64,000 bases of DNA from Entophlyctis helioformis (Eukaryota; Chytridiomycota; Chytridiomycetes; Chytridiales; Chytriomycetaceae): positions 102,072 to 166,071 of the forward strand of contig JAHLKH010000045.1 of the NCBI GenBank assembly GCA_025526915.1. The letters run 5' to 3'. The first letter of the stretch is position 1. Every line of letters begins with the position of its first letter. The position numbers were made by a program, and so were the translations under genes. Of this stretch, positions 61,715-64,000 are shown piece after piece. The notes beneath the pieces were generated by a model, which was given only the letters and a program-made list of their open reading frames with translations, was not told the origin of the DNA and did not search any database.

Positions 61715-64000
61715 TCAGACATGGAAGGGACGGACACGCGAGCTCGGGTTGTCAAACAGGTTCGTCGCCCACGGCACAGACGAGTAGTCGGTCGGCGGCC
61801 GCTTGGCCACAGGAAACTCGGTGCCTCTGCGACGCCGTGCGCCAGTGACCCACTCGTGCTCGTCCATGATCGGCTCCTCCATCTCCATCTCCTCCTCATA
61901 CTCTTCCTCCTCAAGCTGGTGAAGCTCCTCGTCCTCCTGCCGACGCCGGCGCTGCTCCTCCTGCTCCCGCTCGTAGTCGAGCCACGTCTCGGTCACCTCG
62001 CCGCGGCTGCCGCGACCGGCCGCCCCCGTCGCCTCTTCAAGCTTCTCGGCCGTGCCAGCGAACCCGAGGGCCGACAGAAACTGGTCCAGATGGTGCAGCA
62101 GCATCTCTTGCTCGTCCAGCGGCCGCTCGCTTGGCGGCTTGGTCTGCAGCTTGATGGCCGTGACCTGGCGGTCGAGCGTGTCAATGAGCCCGACAATGTG
62201 GTCCTTGACCGTCTCGACGACCTGCGTGCGCAGGATGCGGTTCAGCACCGGCGAGAGCAGGCGGTAGAGTTTGCTGTCCAGCGCGTCCTGCTCGTCAGCT
62301 CTCCCTCGCATCGACTCCCCCCCTCCCTCGCACCTCCCTTGAACCGCCATCCATGCACTGGCTGCTTCTTGAACTTACTCGTGCTTCGAGTTGCGCACCT
62401 TGAGACGGATCTTGCCCGTGTCAATGTCGACCTTGGTGGGGATGATCGTCGTCGTCGGATCGTCCGGGTACATGTCCAGCGACAGCCGAACGTTGAAGCC
62501 TTGCTCCCCAACAATCTGCGCCATACTCCCAGTAACCAGCAAAACACGAGCCCATTGCAGATCGTCGCGGATCGTCAAGTGTCACCCAAACAAAATAAGA
62601 CCGACCGATCGATCGAGGCCGAGACGCCAAATCCAGACACAATGATGTCAGCCACACGCGGCCAGATCCAGGCGATTGGAGGGGAGTGCGCAAGCCAGCA
62701 AATGCAGCCACGACTCACACGCAGGTCGGCAATGCCACTGTCGGAGATACGCGGCACGCCCTTTGTGCGGTACGAGAACGGCACGCCAGTGATGACCGGA
62801 AAGATGCCGTTGCTGTCGACCGGCCAGCCATCCAGTCGGGCATCCAGTCGGGCATCCAGTCACGCATCCAGTCAGTGCGTCTACTAGCTGCGTCTGCCAG
62901 CTGCGGTGCAGACCACTTTGGTCAACAGCCACTCACAACACCATGTCCAACTCCTGACGCATGTCGCTGCTCATGCCGTCCACGACGCCCACAAACAGGT
63001 CATGGCCAACCTGTCCACCAGCCAGCGTCAGTCAGGGGCTGCGTGCCAAAGGGCCCGCCTTCCGCGCGGCTGCTCTCGCCCACCTTGACCTGCACACTGC
63101 GAGGGACAAGCGTGCGTGTGCTAATGTCAAACGGCTCAATGGCCACATCAAACGACCTGTCCGAGTGCTGGATCGGCGGCACATGGATGACCGACAGCTC
63201 CTGCAGAAGCATGGGACCCACAAACGTGACAAAGTCGCGGACCAGGCGTGGCCGGATGCGTGCCTCGCCGTCCCTGTTTCCATGCCAGCCGTCATGAGAC
63301 TCGGAGCAGGCAAGCACGATGCGCTCATCCAGCATTCGACAGGGGCTGCCTCACCGTGTCGTAAACAAGTCGCTGTACACCCGCCGCAGCTGCATCGTCA
63401 GGCGCTGCGCAAGTGGGTCGCGCTTAAAGGCCGTCACAAACTCGTCCGTCTCGTTGGCAATCGTGACCATCTCGCCACGGTAGTGCTTGTACAGGTGCAG
63501 GCGGGCCGAGCGAATCAGGTTGGCGCCGCGGTGCTGGCAGTCTTCGCTCTTGCTGTAGTCGACGTCTGAGATGGCTCTCTCCAGATAGGCGATGCCGCTC
63601 TCGGCAATGTCACGCAGCTCGGCATCCGTCGTCACTCGACGTCGCAGCGTCTTGAAGGTCGCCGTGAGCGGATCCAGAGACCGGCCGCCGCCAAAGCGCT
63701 CCAGCATGCGCTGTTCATGCCATGCCGTGCCATGCCATGCCGTGCCATGCCATTGCGTCATCCTTGTTAGCACCAAGTGGTGACTGCGTCTGTCCACTCT
63801 CGCCTCCGTACCTTGAACTCCTTGCCTGCCTGGCGCACGTTGGCATCGCCAGCCTCCCAAGCCGGCATGCCACGCTGCTTCGTCGCAGACTCGATCCGGC
63901 GACGCATCGCTGCAAGCCCGTTGACCATGGCATCTTTGGACGCCTTGTTCTTCTGCAGCTGGCTCACACAGTCCATGAGACGTCTGGCCATGAACATGCG
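61715..64000 (-). CDS. HAM1-like (DUF4449-type) fungal protein, C-terminal part; 5' end outside window
   Basis: Exons from the right edge: MFMARRLMDCVSQLQKNKAS; LERFGGGRSLDPLTATFKTL with LRDIAESGIAYLERAISDVD; RLHLYKHYRGEMVTIANETD; RPRLVRDFVTFVGPMLLQEL SVIHVPPI; FDISTRTLVPRSVQVK; VGHDLFVGVVDGMSSDMRQE; YRTKGVPRISDSGIADLR; FNVRLSLDMYPDDPTTTIIP TKVDIDTGKIRLKV; LYRLLSPVLNRILRTQVVET. The final exon ends in an acidic coil and FPVAKRPPTDYSSVPWATNL FDN (TGA 61715). The 'IHVPPIE..D...D....NL.....L.P..V.V' region recalls the fungal HAM1-like N/C pair, whose folds resemble tubular lipid-binding domains. Function unknown; family call moderately sure. Confidence 0.6.

Overview
This window is nuclear DNA of a flagellated (zoosporic) true fungus, most likely a chytrid or blastoclad type. 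Fungal markers are a velvet-domain regulator (58.5-61.3 kb), a PSP1-domain protein, an LCL3-like nuclease and a probable SOS7 kinetochore protein. Flagellar markers are a DNAI4-type axonemal dynein intermediate chain (left edge), the dynein-assembly factor DNAAF11/LRRC6, a cytosolic carboxypeptidase (CCP/AGBL family), a TTC16-like TPR protein and a kinesin-4-like motor. No dikaryotic yeast or mould would carry that set. The DNA is GC-rich, genes alternate strands tightly, and introns are short GT-AG introns (about 55-550 nt), many loaded with microsatellites.

Layout: DNAI4 C-terminus (+, 1-522); ARMC8/GID5 (-); tRNA-Val(AAC) (+); a secreted beta-propeller-like protein (-); an intronless F-box-like/ankyrin gene (+); poly(A)-binding protein (-); a polytopic membrane protein (-); LCL3-like nuclease (-); FAM210/DUF1279 protein (-); a very long kinesin (-); prefoldin 6 (-) divergent from mitoribosomal mS33 (+); TRAPPC5/Trs31 (-); TTC16-like (-) and PSP1 protein (+), separated by the largest gap (about 1.3 kb); METTL15/RsmH (-) divergent from SOS7 (+) with touching start codons; V-ATPase subunit G (-) divergent from ribosomal protein L3/uL3 (+); TMEM115-like (-) divergent from tuberin/TSC2 (+) with starts about 50 bp apart; NFU1 (-); PPP4R2/Psy4 (+); COX11 (-); cytosolic carboxypeptidase (-); DNAAF11 (-) divergent from the velvet gene (+); and a HAM1-like/DUF4449-type gene entering from the right edge (-).

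Functionally the window mixes housekeeping genes (translation, mitochondrial Fe-S and copper assembly, V-ATPase, TRAPP, prefoldin), growth and phosphatase control (TSC2, PPP4R2, ARMC8) and an unusually high share of axoneme genes.

The most striking signal is an anomaly. In at least seven genes, including very conserved ones (PABP, uL3, METTL15), the reading frame breaks by exactly one missing base. Every one of the ten breaks is repaired by adding one C on the gene strand inside a GCC context. I read this as a systematic consensus error of the assembly, with a biological explanation (C-insertion editing or -1 recoding) as the long shot. Exon boundaries were worked out by eye, so start and end points of multi-exon genes are approximate where stated.
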